The position numbers and the translations under genes are program-made. Below are positions 63,548 to 64,000 of a stretch of DNA of 64,000 bases, one piece after another. The stretch is from Doris montereyensis (taxonomy: Eukaryota; Mollusca; Gastropoda; Nudibranchia; Dorididae). Location of the stretch: positions 1-64,000 of the forward strand of contig JAXRKP010000262.1 of the NCBI GenBank assembly GCA_037039925.1, given 5' to 3'. The notes under the pieces were generated by a model. The model was not told where the DNA came from and made no database searches. It saw only the letters and a program-made list of their open reading frames with translations. The stretch's first letter is position 1. The number at the start of each line of letters is the position of its first letter.

Positions 63548-64000
63548 CTGTAGAGATGAAAATGTCCGTAGGTTGCGTTGTGTAAAATAACAGAAAATAT
63601 TGGATCAAAAACACCTAAAGAAGTCTGAATAGGAAAGTACTATTAGGAGGATGAAAATGATGAATTTGTCTTCATGTCATTATTATTATCTTCTATATGA
63701 GAGAGCAATTAACAAACAACAAAAGGTGAACTAAACAGGATCAATGAGAATCAAAATATATGTATTAATGATCATCAAATATTTATCAATGGAAAAATCT
63801 TAATCTTGACTTAATGGGCAACTTTTAAGCACTGTAAGAGACACAAGAATTTTGTGAATCAATGCAAAAGTATTGTTTAAGAAACTCAAATGTTGAGACT
63901 AAAAAAATGTGAATGTCAATTATTATTTTTTTGGTATAAGATGTTGTTTACCTAATCTGTATACATTCTCATTCTGGCAATCTGAAATTTCATTTGAAGT

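Overview
This window looks like animal genomic DNA, most likely from a lophotrochozoan such as a mollusc (low confidence on the group). The evidence is short phase-consistent exons with GT-AG borders, AT-rich introns, very abundant AG/CT, GATA and TAA microsatellites, tRNA-derived SINEs, a Tc1/mariner-type MITE and a non-LTR retrotransposon remnant. No bacterial operons, rRNA or CRISPR arrays were seen.

One gene can be supported, on the minus strand. Twenty-three internal exons, in transcription order from 63547 down to 13344, splice into about 4.19 kb (about 1,400 codons) of a spectrin-repeat rod. The helices carry the expected Trp-Leu/Trp-Phe starts and QW/RW-type helix-C tryptophans. Neither the start codon nor the stop codon lies in the window, so this is an inner piece of a giant cytoskeletal linker. 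It could be nesprin/SYNE/MSP-300-like or plakin (MACF/dystonin)-like; I lean weakly to nesprin but give no symbol. Splice phases agree across all 22 junctions, yet ten exons contain single-base frame breaks, often in homopolymers. Assembly indels explain this better than gene death.

Layout. Bases 1-1910 are satellite A (26-27 bp units). Bases 1911-2431 are a dispersed element carrying a tRNA-like B box. Bases 2432-11645 are satellite B (about 510 copies of an 18-bp unit, open in all six frames). Bases 11646-13300 hold a tRNA-like sequence and AG tracts. Exon A (13344-13496) is followed by a 10.9-kb intron. Twenty exons lie between 24414 and 42390, where the introns are mostly 0.3-1.6 kb; the intron between U and T is about 2.8 kb and contains nested MITE and foldback SINE insertions. 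Next is a 19-kb intron (42391-61471) with a LINE 3' end, GTAT/CTAT/CT tracts, an inverted-repeat pair, a 44-bp minisatellite, a 1.8-kb AG tract, a TAA tract and a second copy of the dispersed element. Three more exons lie at 61472-63547.

Most long open frames in the window are translations of satellites and microsatellites, not genes. The most noteworthy structures are satellite B with its CpG-decay variants and higher-order duplications, the link between satellite A and the dispersed element, and the readable MITE-then-SINE insertion history at 40128-40753.
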